Below, one piece after another: positions 25,301 to 34,067 of a DNA stretch of 42,900 bases (its first letter is position 1; each line of letters begins with the position of its first letter). This DNA comes from an uncultured Lachnospiraceae bacterium (lineage in GTDB: Bacteria > Bacillota > Clostridia > Lachnospirales > Lachnospiraceae), in the NCBI GenBank assembly GCA_902786515.1, contig CADADA010000027.1:1-42900 (forward strand), in the 5' to 3' direction. A program made the position numbers and the translations under genes. A model generated the notes under the pieces. That model saw only the letters and a program-made list of their open reading frames with translations. It was not told the origin of the DNA and searched no databases.

Positions 25301-26926
25301 TTATCCTCTCTTCAATCTTCTTCTCTGCAACTTTTTCCATATATTTCGTGCATCCGTACATAGCTTTTCATCAATACCAACTCTATTGATCAATATTTCC
25401 TCGTCAACCATGTCTAATGCCTTTTCTATTGACTCATCAGCTCTTACAATCTGATCAACCTCTTTAAGTACCTGACGCACTATTCCAATCGGTATATTAT
25501 CTAACCTCGGTACTAGTATATTTCCCACTTCTCCCGGAAGTATTTCAAGAACTCCTCCACCATAACTCCTTCCACATAATTCTGTAAATGCAAAGGATAT
25601 ACTGTTATAGTAAGACAACAAAACTCTTTCTGGCTCAATCCCTTCATTGAATTTAATTCTATGCATTGTATCTGTAGATACCGCATCACAACAATTTAAT
25701 ACAAACTTGGGATAAAGATTATTTCTTCTAAGGAAAAATGCATCTGGTACCCAGACAGAAGGTATTCTATACCATCGGTCTCTAATAGAACATTTATATC
25801 CTTTATTTTCCTCATTTTCCTCACCCATATGAATATATTCTTTGTGTTTATCAGGATATTTATCATAATCGGTTTCCGGAAAATCAATTAGATATGCTGC
25901 TTTACCGGCATCAACATTTTCTTTCCAATCTGCATTTTCAAAATAAACACTATGCGCATGTGCGCTTCTCCCTATCAAAGGTCGAACTACATTTTCCAAT
26001 TCATATTGCTTAACAATCTCACTATTAACAGAAAAATACTTATTATTTCCAGTTGTTATACCAACATTAATCAGTGCACAATCTGACAATTTCTGAAATC
26101 GCTTGTCATTACGAATCTTTAAAATTAGTTCATTTTCCTCTGTATTGGTAAAGTACTTAGTCCACTTCTCATGTACATGCTGCAATTTTTGAAAACCATT
26201 CGTATCAATATCAAAATTCTTCAAATCATCAAGATTATTCAATTCTATAATCCTAATGCCCTTTTCTTCACCACCCTTTTCTCCAACAAAAACTACTATT
26301 TCCTGTTCAATATCTGGGAACACCAATTCTTCAAAGGTAATTAGTGTAATCTTTGATAAATGGTCAGCTAAAAACAACCTTAAATCTTCTGCATATGCTA
26401 CTTGTAAAATCTCCGCAGGAATAACAAATGCAATTTTCCCATTTTCTTCAAGAAGATTAACACAAGCGACCATAAATCCAACCCATGTATTAACAAGTTT
26501 ATTGGATTTCATTCCCTGTGATACCAATATGTCTGACATAAGTGTTCTTTGATTCTCTTCTAAATACTGGTATCTAATATACGGAGGGTTCCCTAAAATC
26601 AGGTCAAATTTCTTGCCATTTTCTTTTTCATAATAATCAAAAAAATCCTGATTAAGTACCTGTACTAACTTTGATCCTTTCACTCTCTTTTCTAATTTTT
26701 CTGCCTCATCTTGCTCAATTTCTATCGCTGTAACATTTTCAAGTTGTTTTATCATTGAAACATCATCAAGAGCATCTATAAATACTCCATCTCCGCAGCT
26801 TGGTTCCAAAACTGTTCTGATACTTTTATCGTTTACAAACAACTTAACCATCATCTCTGCTAGTGGAAGAGGTGTATAATATGCACCTCTTAGTTTCTGA
26901 GCAGAACTATTCTCTTTTAATTTCAT
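25301..26926 (-). CDS. Eco57I-type adenine DNA methyltransferase
   Basis: 541 residues. AYYTPLPLAEMMVKLF is the entry helix, LEPSCGDGVFIDAL the SAM motif I (about 38-51), and LILGNPPYIRYQYL the catalytic NPPY motif IV. The C-terminal half is a likely target-recognition domain. AAGGTGATT precedes the ATG, nine bases after the upstream stop. A second methylase next to a type IIG enzyme often modifies the other strand of an asymmetric site. Confidence 0.9.
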   Translation of the reverse strand: MKLKENSSAQKLRGAYYTPLPLAEMMVKLFVNDKSIRTVLEPSCGDGVFIDALDDVSMIKQLENVTAIEIEQDEAEKLEKRVKGSKLVQVLNQDFFDYYEKENGKKFDLILGNPPYIRYQYLEENQRTLMSDILVSQGMKSNKLVNTWVGFMVACVNLLEENGKIAFVIPAEILQVAYAEDLRLFLADHLSKITLITFEELVFPDIEQEIVVFVGEKGGEEKGIRIIELNNLDDLKNFDIDTNGFQKLQHVHEKWTKYFTNTEENELILKIRNDKRFQKLSDCALINVGITTGNNKYFSVNSEIVKQYELENVVRPLIGRSAHAHSVYFENADWKENVDAGKAAYLIDFPETDYDKYPDKHKEYIHMGEENEENKGYKCSIRDRWYRIPSVWVPDAFFLRRNNLYPKFVLNCCDAVSTDTMHRIKFNEGIEPERVLLSYYNSISFAFTELCGRSYGGGVLEILPGEVGNILVPRLDNIPIGIVRQVLKEVDQIVRADESIEKALDMVDEEILINRVGIDEKLCTDARNIWKKLQRRRLKRG

Positions 26927-26935
26927 CTAATCACC

Positions 26936-29935
26936 TTAAATTTCCTGTCGATATACTTTACCTATCAATTCTTGTATATCCACAATTATTCTATTCTTTT
27001 CCTTTTCCAATATATTAATTGATGCTTTATCTGGGTGACTCATCATTTGTTTATTTAGAGCATATATCTTTCTTGTTTTAAGTACTACTTCATCATATAA
27101 CTTTTTTTGTTTTGCATCCGAAAAATCAAGTTTTATAAATGGCAATTTCTTTAGTAGAAAAGTACCTCTTGCGGTAAATCCGTTTTCGAAATCACTTCCT
27201 TGCATTTGAAAATACTTTTCTGTATAAGGATGCGCTAACCATGCCTGTATATACTCCAAATCATATTCCTTATCTGATAATTCGCTGATTGCACAATATC
27301 CAGCAGTTCCCCCAGATGCTATTAACATATCATTTTCATCATATGCATACATTGGCTCTTTGCTTAATATTCTAACAATCAACTTAGGCGTGTTAATAAA
27401 TGCTGTTAAAGCTTGAGTTCTTCCGTATTTATACCAAGTTTCTGCCGTGGCATCTGGAACATCTCTTCCAATTCCATTATTTAAACATTTTGGTACTAAT
27501 CTATCATAGCAATCCATCAAGTATCTATAAGTCCCCGGATACTCTTTCTTCATAGTTTCAATTGCAATAAGTTTGCCATTTTCATCATATGGAAAAATAA
27601 TACGCTTATCTGTAGTTAATACGGAGTATGTATTCATCCCCTTCTCTCCCGCCTTTGTCGGCTTAAAATAAGGTTTTAAAATACTCTTCTCAATATTATA
27701 TTGCTTTCCAAATCGGTTAATAGAAATACTATTTTCATCCTCTAATTCTATACAAGAGTAATCAAACCAATAAACTTCCTTTTTATCAGAAAATTTTTCT
27801 GGTCTTTCTGCACTTGTTTGTATACCATTAAATATATTAGCTACTTTAGATAACGGAACCGCCTTTCCTTCTACATTGCTTATTAATTGCATAAAATCAG
27901 TATCTACGGTTAAACTCCAAGGATTCTTAGACAAACTACTATTATCTATCTCAACACTTTTAACATTATGACCAGTCCACAAATCCGTCACTGATTTAAT
28001 GTACGAATATCTGAGTTTCAGGCTTGTTGCTTTTCGAACAGTAACTATTGCACTATATATCGTTTTATCAGGGAACAACTGAGCATCACCAAAATCTGCA
28101 ATTTCACATATGTTATTGCAGATAAGGTTTCTAAGTTCCTGTCCAGAAGCAATTTTATAAAACTTATTCGGAACTATGTAACATAACTTTCCTGATGATT
28201 TCAACAATTCAAGAGCTCGCTCCATAAATAAATAGTATTTATCAAATTGTTTATATGCCGTCTTATATTTATTTTTATATATTGAAATCTCTGTATCTCC
28301 AGATAGTACATTTATATCCTCAGTCTTAACATACGGAGGATTTCCTATGATAACATCAAATTTCTCGCCATTGTTAATCATATTCCAATCGAATGGAGCA
28401 ATGTTAATCAATTCATCAATAGACAAATCCATTCCGCTAATATCTGCATCTGATATCAAGGAATTTCCAGCAAGAATATTCTCATCTAAATTCGGTAAAA
28501 TAGGGGCTACTGCCTTAACTGATGGCTCTGTCTCATCCTCTAACAATTTAAGCAAAAGTGAAAACTTACTAACCTCAACTGCATGAATATCTATATCCAC
28601 ACCATAAATACAATTTGTCATTATTTTCCGCTTATCAACAAGAGGTAGTTTTTTCTTCCCATCATTCATTTCGAGCAAATAAGTAGGCTCATTTTCTTCA
28701 TACCATTTCTCACAATAATCAATCAAGAACTGATATGTTTCCTCTAAAAATACACCAGAACCACATGATATATCTGATATTTTCAATTTACATATATCCG
28801 TCGGAGTTTTACCCTCACATATAGGTTCTAATGTATTTTTTACCATATACTTAACAATTTCAATAGGCGTACTAACAACTGATCTATTTTTATACTCATT
28901 TTTCTTGGCTAAAGTAACATCTCCATCTGATATTATCAATCTTTCCGCCAAAAATGATTCATATATTTTTCCCAATACACTTGGCTCGATGACATTAAAT
29001 AAATACGGTGTCTTGGGATAATATAACATCTCAATCATATTAAAAATAACATCAGCGTTTAAATCAAATATTGGATTCTCACCCTTAAAAAGTCCTGAAT
29101 TATATTTTTTATCAGCAGCTTTAAATGTTTCCGTCAAAACTTTTTGTAATTCAGTTTTATCTTCAATCATCTCGTATAACTTTTTGTATAATGGAAGCTT
29201 TCTATCTTCACATATGCGTAAGAAAATAATCTGATTTATAAACTCCTGAACCACATCGTTTAAAACCCATTCATCCTTATATTTGGCATTATTGGTATAT
29301 AAATATTTTCCTAATTCTACTCTCCAGGAATTTATCTGCTCTAAAAAGATTTCATCAATCTTCGTGCTGTACTTATCACTTTTTTGAAAGCTTTCCTCCA
29401 CAAATTTATCATAAGTCCCGCTATAAACACTTTCCTTTGAAATAAGAGCACTTATCTCATCATATTTATTGGCATATTCTTCAAAGTAATATTTACGATA
29501 TAAAGATGTTCTTGCATTATCATCAGGTTCGGGTTTGCATGTAGTGTCATATATCAACATATCTTCAAAATTTGTTAATATTGTCATAGCATGATTTGCA
29601 TTCCAACCATATTTTCTTGCTTGCATAGCTGGTTCTACTTCCACAACAATATCTACACTTGGTTTCTTTGCCTCAACAAAGAGCTTTGACACACCATTCA
29701 AAGTCAAAGTATAATCCGGTCTTTCTGAACTGTTGGAAAATTTCTCTACAACTACCTCTTTATACTGTGGTAATTTTCCTTGAGCGTTTTGCACATCCCA
29801 CCCAAAGCACTCTAACAATGGATTTATATATTCATCTCTACATTCAGTTTCATTATAGGCATTTTTTGTATCATGATAATATTGCATATTTTCACGATAT
29901 TTTCTTATTAAATCCTTTAATCTATCTAAATCCAT
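26936..29935 (-). CDS. type IIG-like restriction-methylation enzyme
   Basis: About 999 residues. The N-terminus has a PD-(D/E)xK nuclease (ERPDYTLTLNGVSKLFVEAKK), a helical connector, a methylase core (ISDISCGSGVFLEE motif I; DVIIGNPPYVKTED motif IV), and a C-terminal recognition domain (GIQTSAERPEKF and beyond). One chain cuts and methylates. I choose the ATG at 29935, with TAGGAGG upstream; the frame extends to 29971 but that start overlaps the preceding gene. Leader of the methylase-DUF262-HEPN series. Confidence 0.9.
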   Translation of the reverse strand: MDLDRLKDLIRKYRENMQYYHDTKNAYNETECRDEYINPLLECFGWDVQNAQGKLPQYKEVVVEKFSNSSERPDYTLTLNGVSKLFVEAKKPSVDIVVEVEPAMQARKYGWNANHAMTILTNFEDMLIYDTTCKPEPDDNARTSLYRKYYFEEYANKYDEISALISKESVYSGTYDKFVEESFQKSDKYSTKIDEIFLEQINSWRVELGKYLYTNNAKYKDEWVLNDVVQEFINQIIFLRICEDRKLPLYKKLYEMIEDKTELQKVLTETFKAADKKYNSGLFKGENPIFDLNADVIFNMIEMLYYPKTPYLFNVIEPSVLGKIYESFLAERLIISDGDVTLAKKNEYKNRSVVSTPIEIVKYMVKNTLEPICEGKTPTDICKLKISDISCGSGVFLEETYQFLIDYCEKWYEENEPTYLLEMNDGKKKLPLVDKRKIMTNCIYGVDIDIHAVEVSKFSLLLKLLEDETEPSVKAVAPILPNLDENILAGNSLISDADISGMDLSIDELINIAPFDWNMINNGEKFDVIIGNPPYVKTEDINVLSGDTEISIYKNKYKTAYKQFDKYYLFMERALELLKSSGKLCYIVPNKFYKIASGQELRNLICNNICEIADFGDAQLFPDKTIYSAIVTVRKATSLKLRYSYIKSVTDLWTGHNVKSVEIDNSSLSKNPWSLTVDTDFMQLISNVEGKAVPLSKVANIFNGIQTSAERPEKFSDKKEVYWFDYSCIELEDENSISINRFGKQYNIEKSILKPYFKPTKAGEKGMNTYSVLTTDKRIIFPYDENGKLIAIETMKKEYPGTYRYLMDCYDRLVPKCLNNGIGRDVPDATAETWYKYGRTQALTAFINTPKLIVRILSKEPMYAYDENDMLIASGGTAGYCAISELSDKEYDLEYIQAWLAHPYTEKYFQMQGSDFENGFTARGTFLLKKLPFIKLDFSDAKQKKLYDEVVLKTRKIYALNKQMMSHPDKASINILEKEKNRIIVDIQELIGKVYRQEI

Positions 29936-29967
29936 ATTGCCTCCTACTAACCCTTTCAAGCCATACA

Positions 29968-30231
29968 TCAAGCATCAAGTTTTTCTATTGTCTTTAATAT
30001 ACTCTCTGCCGTGTCCGTTAAAACGTACTTGCCCCTTGTTTTTTGCTCAACAAATCCTTCTTTTTGAAGTACGCTAAACATACTATTCACTTTCATCTTA
30101 CTATAATTTAAACTTGTAGCTATCTGTTGCTGTGTCAATGGTATTACTTTTTCATCCAGAATAATTGCCTCATTATCATGCATTAACTTAAGTAAATCAT
30201 AATAATCATTCAATAATAATTTAACACCCAT
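29968..30231 (-). CDS. winged-helix regulator of the type IIG operon
   Basis: 87 residues: LTQQQIATSLNYSKMKVNSMFSVL is a winged-helix reading head and GKYVLTDTAESIL the wing and tail. GGGAG precedes the ATG. It is the first gene of the operon, under a promoter that contains an inverted repeat, so it probably controls restriction gene expression. Confidence 0.78.
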   Translation of the reverse strand: MGVKLLLNDYYDLLKLMHDNEAIILDEKVIPLTQQQIATSLNYSKMKVNSMFSVLQKEGFVEQKTRGKYVLTDTAESILKTIEKLDA

Positions 30232-30273
30232 TTTACTGGTCTCCCGTACTTTAAAACTCTAATATACATATAA

Positions 30274-30306
30274 ATTATAGCACAAATACTCATGTATTCA
30301 AGTATT
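30274..30306 (-). promoter_or_regulatory. promoter and operator of the type IIG operon
   Basis: Minus strand TTGAAT (30296-30301) and TATAAT (30274-30279) with a 16-bp gap. AATACT (30285-30290) and AGTATT (30301-30306) form an inverted repeat overlapping the -35 box, fit for repression by the encoded regulator. Confidence 0.62.
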
Positions 30307-30420
30307 GTTTTTTTGTTATCTATTGCATTTACTTTTGCTTTCTATAATGACTATATACTATATAGCGTACAAAGGGGATGAGCCCTATCCACCACAAGTT
30401 TCCCATCCCCATACTCCTAT

Positions 30421-31740
30421 CTATCTCCCTTTCCAATCCTCATACGCTTTCCACAGCCTTTCCTGTTCTCCGCTCAACCTCAATATCTCAGCCAAATCTC
30501 TTTCCATAGCCTCTATATTGGCATCCAGCGTTTCCATGGTTCCTACACGCATTTCTGCACTTATCTCACACTGTAAGGTTTCCTTTGAATACTGTACCTT
30601 CGTTTCCACATTCATATATCCGCATACGGAGTAGCTGTACCCGTTATCCGTATCCCGAAATACAGGTGCAACCTCACCAACGGAAGTTTTCCACCTCATC
30701 AGTCTCGGGAACCAACATAAGCCTTCTTTTATCATCTCCTTGAACCGCTCCAGCAGTTTTCCAAGTTCATAAAGTATTCCCCTGTAACTGTTACCGGTAT
30801 CAAGTCTGCCGTCCCTTTCCACGGCAGTTGCATATTCTTCAATAGTGGGTGCAAGCAGATGAAACATTCCAACAAACCGCTTAATCTGTTCCAGAACCTT
30901 TATCGCCTTGTCTGCCTGATGCTGTTTTTCCTCCAGCTCATCCTTTGTATAATCAAGGATTGCACTCTGAAGCTCAATGGAACCCTTTATATCGGCAAGA
31001 CTCTTCTCCTTCCTGTCAATATCATCTCCCAGAAGCTCCAATTTCTCTGTTTCCTTTGCAACCTTGTACTCTGCAACTGTAAGATCGTGATTTCTTCCTT
31101 TTGATTTCTCCTTTATCTGTTCTCCGAAAACAACCGATACTTTCTCATCGATAAATTCACGCAAATCTCCTTGAAGAATCTTTGACAGCGTATATGGCGT
31201 AAACACTGAGCGTTTTGACACCTGTTTACGCAGACTCTTCTTAAATCCCGTTGCAACAGGCACACCGACCACATGCATATGTGGACTTTCTTCATCAAAA
31301 TGGATGACTGCATTTGCTACCTTAAAATCCGGCATTCTGTCCCGTAACTCATCCAGCAGCAGTTTGAAGATTCTTTTCATAAAAATCTTGTTGTCCCCAT
31401 GTTCCTGCCAATACTTCATGTCTCCCACCTGAAAGATAATCTCCACCGCCATATCCTGTGACTTCTCGGATACATATTCATAATAATCTGAAATCTTTCT
31501 GTCTTTTCTGGTCTGTTTGTCATTGTATTCCTTCAGAACCCGGTCAAATTCATCATGATATACTTTTTTGACATCCTTCACCAGATTTTCCGTTCCGTAC
31601 AGTAGCATAATATTTTCTGCACTGTACTCGTCGGATTTATATTTCCTGAGATTGTGCTTTGCCACTCCTTCCAGTTTTCGTTTCGTGGTAATTGCACTTT
31701 TCCCATTGCTCACATGAGCGACATAAGAAATACCTCCCAT
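30421..31740 (-). CDS. MobV-type relaxase (Pre/Mob family), element 2
   Basis: 439 residues. KHNLRKYKSDEYSAENIMLL recalls the N-terminal motif of Pre/Mob proteins, and AVIHFDEESPHMHVVGVP is the metal-binding HxDE...PHxH motif III (about 146-163). A helical coiled tail follows. Nicks oriT for mobilization. AAGGAGGAG precedes the ATG. Confidence 0.9.
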   Translation of the reverse strand: MGGISYVAHVSNGKSAITTKRKLEGVAKHNLRKYKSDEYSAENIMLLYGTENLVKDVKKVYHDEFDRVLKEYNDKQTRKDRKISDYYEYVSEKSQDMAVEIIFQVGDMKYWQEHGDNKIFMKRIFKLLLDELRDRMPDFKVANAVIHFDEESPHMHVVGVPVATGFKKSLRKQVSKRSVFTPYTLSKILQGDLREFIDEKVSVVFGEQIKEKSKGRNHDLTVAEYKVAKETEKLELLGDDIDRKEKSLADIKGSIELQSAILDYTKDELEEKQHQADKAIKVLEQIKRFVGMFHLLAPTIEEYATAVERDGRLDTGNSYRGILYELGKLLERFKEMIKEGLCWFPRLMRWKTSVGEVAPVFRDTDNGYSYSVCGYMNVETKVQYSKETLQCEISAEMRVGTMETLDANIEAMERDLAEILRLSGEQERLWKAYEDWKGR

Positions 31741-31778
31741 GCAACTCCTCCTTATCTGTAACTTCTCCCGGAGATGCT

Positions 31779-31845
31779 GTTATCATCTTTGCTCCGCCAC
31801 AGATGATAACCCCCTAGCAGTTTTGGCAAGCCAAAACATCGGGGG
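31779..31845. other. probable oriT of element 2
   Basis: GTTATCATC (31779-31787) pairs with GATGATAAC (31802-31810). Directly next comes GTTTTGGC-aa-GCCAAAAC (31820-31837) inside CCCCC/GGGGG arms (31810-31814, 31841-31845). Both are perfect stems 40-100 bp upstream of the MobV start, where MobV oriT sites lie. Confidence 0.55.
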
Positions 31846-31884
31846 CTCTCCGAGGGTAATATATATCTGCGTATTTTCATATAG

Positions 31885-32090
31885 GTGCGTCAAAAAGTGA
31901 CGCACTTTTACGAAAAGTACTCCAAAAAATGACGCACTTTTTCAAAAGGTGAGTCAAAATGTGACGTACCTCATAAAATACTCTGTGCACAGGTGCGTCA
32001 CTTTGTGGAGCACCTTTTCGATTCTGACTCCACTTTTTGTCGCACCTTTTTCATTTTGACTCCCTTTTGTCACACCTTTTATAATCGGAT
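31885..32090. repeat. iteron-like field (GTGCGTCA and variants)
   Basis: Exact GTGCGTCA at 31885-31892 and 31993-32000, complement TGACGCAC at 31898-31905 and 31930-31937, with one-mismatch forms at 31949, 31962 and 32039 and looser copies to 32080, each next to T- or A-rich runs. Iterons of this kind bind a replication or partition protein. Noncoding between the oriT hairpins and tnpV. Confidence 0.6.
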
Positions 32091-32100
32091 ATTCCGACGC

Positions 32101-32472
32101 CTAATGATACTGCCTTATCATCTGGTGCAGTACAACCTCCTCAGCCATCATCCTCGCCTGTGTCCGCAATTGATACATCTCCCAAAACGATTGCCTGTTC
32201 TTTGGCTTATGACTGCTCAACCACTTACTTTCGATTGCCTCCAACAGCTCATATGCCTCCTCATCAATCTCCGTTGCCTTATCCCACAGTTGTCCGAACC
32301 TCACAAGATTTCTGTAACTGTCCGGATGTTCCGTTTCTATAAACTCAATCCACATTCGTCCGTATTTTCCTATATGAATCGGCTTAACAGCTTCCTCACT
32401 TACGGATAAAACAGGATACAGCAGTCCGTCATACTCTTTATATTCAATTCCAATTTTTTCAAATGTTGTCAT
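32101..32472 (-). CDS. tnpV: TnpV-like transposon protein
   Basis: 123 residues from the ATG at 32472, which follows AAGGAAGG. The pattern IEYKEYDGLLYPVLSV, IGKYGRMWIEFIETEHPDSY and AEEVVLHQMI is that of TnpV, a small protein of unknown role first named in Tn4451-type elements and common in Clostridial mobile DNA. Confidence 0.85.
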   Translation of the reverse strand: MTTFEKIGIEYKEYDGLLYPVLSVSEEAVKPIHIGKYGRMWIEFIETEHPDSYRNLVRFGQLWDKATEIDEEAYELLEAIESKWLSSHKPKNRQSFWEMYQLRTQARMMAEEVVLHQMIRQYH

Positions 32473-32500
32473 AATAATCCTTCCTTTCCGGCTTAAGACC

Positions 32501-32572
32501 GCAACATCGCAGTGACTTTGTATTTTGCAACCTTGCAGTCTAAGAATGCAAAGTCTGACACTCTGCAATGTT
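32501..32572. repeat. conserved intergenic hairpin downstream of the RepA-like gene, element 2
   Basis: Arms around GCAACATCGCAG (32501) and CTGCAATGTTT (32562), with ATTTTGCAACCTTGCA inside. The same 16-mer and layout recur at 41076-41152 in element 3. Possible origin of replication or RNA element. Confidence 0.5.
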
Positions 32573-32583
32573 TCGGTGTTACT

Positions 32584-33555
32584 TTATCCACCTTTGTGCA
32601 GATTCCAATACCAGCTTCCGTTAATCCGCTTTGCCTTAATTCCAAGCTCCTTTTTTGCGGTTTCCAGTGTTCTCTTTGAAATTCCTTCCTGTGCCGCAAG
32701 CTCAAGAATTTCATTACTCATTATCATGCTCTTGGAATCCGCAAGCTCCTGAAGAAATTGCTTTGCCATGTCAAGCTTGCATGCTTTGGGTGCTACGCCT
32801 CCAAGAATCTCGTCAGCAGTTATTTCATAATCTCCAATCCACCGGAAGCCTTCCTCCGTCAGTTCAAATGCCTTGGAATGTCCGAATGCCGAGAGGTTAT
32901 TTTTTATCTGCACCACGGCACGCATGTTTGGCTGACCTTCAATTCTTCCCACAAGTAACACACTTCGTGCCACAGCATAAAAGTCAATGGAACCCATACC
33001 TCTGTATGCCGCCTTTGCACCGGAGCCCTTATTCATGTGACCGATAAGAACAATGGCGCAGCCTGTCCTCTCTGCGATGCTCCCAAGCTTCTTGGTCATT
33101 TCCCTTGCCTCATTTGCCCTGTTCATATCCGTACCACATCCAAGATATGCCTGTATCGGGTCTAATATCAGAAACCCTGCATTCTCCTTTCTGATTGCCT
33201 GCTCCAGTCTGTCATCCGTCATGGATACTGACTTTTCACTCTCATCTATGATGGATATTCTGGTACAGTCCGCACCGGCTGACTCCAGTCGTGGCTTTAC
33301 CGTGTCTGCAAGTCCATCCTCTGCCGTCTGGTATATGACATCCACGGGATTTCCCTGCTCCATGTCAGCATCAAATCCCTGTCCTTTCGACAGCATTGCG
33401 GCTATATTTAATATAAAAGTTGATTTCCCGTCTCCCGGATCACCCTGAATAATGGTGAGTTTTCCATATGGGATAAATGGATACCACAGCCATCTGACCG
33501 TCTGTGTTTCCACCTGTGACAGCTGTATCATCTTAAGTTGTATCTGTTCCTCCAT
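32584..33555 (-). CDS. RepA-like AAA/RecA-fold ATPase, element 2
   Basis: 323 residues. Walker A QGDPGDGKSTFIL (about 36-48), Walker B LILDPIQAYLG, and sensor-like LIGHMNKGSG. The C-terminal winged helix (ILELAAQEGISKRTLETAKKEL) could bind DNA. Resembles hexameric RepA-type helicase loaders of small plasmids (AAA_25). AGCGGAGGAAG precedes the ATG, and this site can be masked by an upstream complement (CTCCGC). Likely drives replication of the excised circle. Confidence 0.85.
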   Translation of the reverse strand: MEEQIQLKMIQLSQVETQTVRWLWYPFIPYGKLTIIQGDPGDGKSTFILNIAAMLSKGQGFDADMEQGNPVDVIYQTAEDGLADTVKPRLESAGADCTRISIIDESEKSVSMTDDRLEQAIRKENAGFLILDPIQAYLGCGTDMNRANEAREMTKKLGSIAERTGCAIVLIGHMNKGSGAKAAYRGMGSIDFYAVARSVLLVGRIEGQPNMRAVVQIKNNLSAFGHSKAFELTEEGFRWIGDYEITADEILGGVAPKACKLDMAKQFLQELADSKSMIMSNEILELAAQEGISKRTLETAKKELGIKAKRINGSWYWNLHKGG

Positions 33556-33562
33556 GTTCTTC

Positions 33563-33638
33563 CTCCGCTAAAATTATTGTGTAAATTTGCGGAGCCTTCT
33601 GTTATACTGTAGTTGCGAAGTACATATAGCAAAGGCTC
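33563..33638 (-). promoter_or_regulatory. leader switch before the RepA-like gene, element 2
   Basis: In the mRNA sense, CTCCGC (at 33589-33594) can pair with GCGGAG of the ribosome site (33563-33568). GAGCCTT (33632-33638) can instead pair with AAGGCTC (33592-33598). The two helices share three bases, so only one can form. Confidence 0.55.
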
Positions 33639-33690
33639 TGCTTTTGCCTATGGCTTACAGCCCTGTGTTTATGCATGGGGCTGTTTTTCA
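33615..33690 (+). ncRNA. antisense RNA candidate to the RepA-like leader, element 2
   Basis: Plus strand: extended -10 box TGTTATACT (TATACT at 33603-33608), then a first hairpin (33626-33651) and a terminator AGCCC...GGGCT (33659-33682) with a T run at 33684-33688. It is opposite to the leader of the RepA-like gene and runs into the RHH 3' end. The -35 region is weak. Confidence 0.55.
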
Positions 33691-34067
33691 TCCGTGTTTT
33701 CCCACAGATATTTTGCTCCGTCAAGCACTGCAATGACAGCATTTAACATTGCCACATAATCAAATACAAGTTCATCCAGATCATCATATTCTCTGCCGTC
33801 CACGGGAGAACATTTTCCTTTTATCCGTCCATCTCTATAAAGTTCTTCAGCCAGAATATGCATGTCCTCCTGCATCTGCCTTACGCATTCCACAAGCCGG
33901 TAAACCGTTTCTTTCTTACCCACCACGCATATCCTGTTATAAATGCAGGAACGGATGAAATAATCCTTCTTAAGCATTCCGCTTGCTTTTATCCTTGCTT
34001 CAATTTCCCTTCTGTCCCTGTCAGATATACGGAAACTGACGGTAGGATATTTATGAATGTTGCTCAT
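33669..34067 (-). CDS. RHH protein paired with integrase, element 2
   Basis: 132 residues. RHH strand and helices YPTVSFRISDRDRREIEARI, then SGMLKKDYFIRSCIYNRICVVG. Homologous to 42250-42639 and more distantly 18638. The ATG overlaps the integrase stop (ATGA), so translation is coupled. Probable DNA-binding accessory in mobilization, related to MobC. Confidence 0.8.
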   Translation of the reverse strand: MSNIHKYPTVSFRISDRDRREIEARIKASGMLKKDYFIRSCIYNRICVVGKKETVYRLVECVRQMQEDMHILAEELYRDGRIKGKCSPVDGREYDDLDELVFDYVAMLNAVIAVLDGAKYLWENTDEKQPHA

